Positions 63,865 through 64,000 of a stretch of 64,000 nt of DNA are shown piece after piece. Source of the DNA: DSOI01 sp041394885 (lineage in GTDB: Bacteria; Acidobacteriota; Terriglobia; Bryobacterales; Bryobacteraceae). The stretch covers positions 103,196 through 167,195 of the forward strand of contig JAWKHI010000012.1 in NCBI GenBank assembly GCA_041394885.1. Direction: 5' to 3'. The notes beneath the pieces were generated by a model. It did not search any database. It saw nothing but the letters and a program-made list of their open reading frames with translations, and was not told the DNA's origin. The position numbers were made by a program, and so were the translations under genes. Positions within the stretch are counted from its first letter, which is position 1. Every line of letters starts with the position of its first letter.

Positions 63865-64000
63865 ATGCCAGCAAAGCAAATTGTGTACAGTGAGGCGTCG
63901 CGCCAGGCGATTCTGCGCGGCGTCAACCAATTGGCCGATGCGGTGAAGGTGACGCTCGGACCGAAAGGCCGGAACGTGGTTCTGGAGAAGAAGTTCGGCG
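63865..64000 (+). CDS. groEL: chaperonin GroEL, N-terminal fragment (continues past window)
   Basis: Forty-five residues are visible: MPAKQIVYSEASRQAI and VNQLADAVKVTLGPKGRNVVLEKKFG, the canonical GroEL start with the nucleotide-binding LGPKGRN motif. AGGAGA lies five bases before ATG 63865. The rest is beyond the right edge. Confidence 0.96.
   Translation, partial: MPAKQIVYSEASRQAILRGVNQLADAVKVTLGPKGRNVVLEKKFG

Noticed and set aside
1..64000. tRNA, rRNA, CRISPR array, IS element or prophage
   Set aside because: No T-loop GTTCRA sequences in gaps, no spaced direct repeats, no transposase or integrase motifs in any strong frame.

Overview
The window is high-GC chromosomal DNA, most likely from an Acidobacteriota member of the Solibacteres/Bryobacterales type. 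Three things point there. A PadR regulator is coupled to a MacB/FtsX-type 'duplicated orphan permease' (4.5-7.5 kb), an acidobacterial hallmark. A secreted NHL protein ends in what looks like the TIGR03437 'Solibacter' C-terminal domain (39.6-42.8 kb). There are also two DUF1549/DUF1553-DUF1501 modules, a family set shared with Planctomycetes and Solibacteres. The assignment rests on recognised families only; no database search was possible. I see no tRNA, rRNA, insertion sequence, prophage or CRISPR array.

Layout, left half. 0-4.4 kb: end of a YdcF-like protein, an ABC exporter, a subtilisin-type protease. 4.4-7.5 kb: PadR/permease operon with a readable promoter and operator. 7.5-16.2 kb: an inositol-phosphatase family enzyme (minus), then on plus an RNase H-like protein paired with a stand-alone 5' nuclease, an acyl-CoA synthetase, pyruvate-dehydrogenase-type E1 alpha and beta, and a YjhG/YagF-type sugar-acid dehydratase. 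16.2-23.3 kb (minus): M48 metalloprotease lipoprotein, exported beta-carbonic-anhydrase-like protein, and an operon of NHL protein, frameshifted DUF1549/1553 protein, DUF1501 protein and formylglycine-enzyme-like protein. 23.5-32.9 kb (plus): MscS channel, a second cytochrome-DUF1549/1553 plus DUF1501 pair, a methyltransferase, a Uup-type ABC-F ATPase and an exported protein.

Right half. 32.9-46.6 kb (minus): lactate permease, a sugar isomerase-like protein, adenylate kinase, PilZ protein, then the TIGR03437 protein, a 1331-residue cytochrome/toroid/HEAT protein, a PQQ-propeller with EF-hands and an M19 dipeptidase. 46.7-50.5 kb (plus): Tat-exported isomerase-like protein, sodium:solute symporter, a 60-residue membrane protein and galactokinase, probably one sugar-uptake operon. 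50.8-55.2 kb: carAB. 55.5-60.0 kb: a 1508-residue CheB-CheR-PAS-GGDEF-EAL hybrid. 60.2-63.2 kb: an unknown protein behind a structured leader with a strong terminator, then an overlapping membrane-amidase/actin-like ATPase pair. 63.5-64.0 kb: groES and the start of groEL.

Themes. Extracytoplasmic polymer or sugar turnover dominates: DUF1501/1549/1553 proteins, cytochrome, PQQ and NHL propellers, symporter, galactokinase, xylonate-type dehydratase and E1. Cyclic-di-GMP signalling appears twice (PilZ protein and the hybrid). The least conventional pieces are the CheBR-GGDEF-EAL hybrid, the amidase/actin pair, the RNase H-like/5'-nuclease pair, and two structured non-coding stretches (43.2-43.3 kb and 60.1-60.2 kb).
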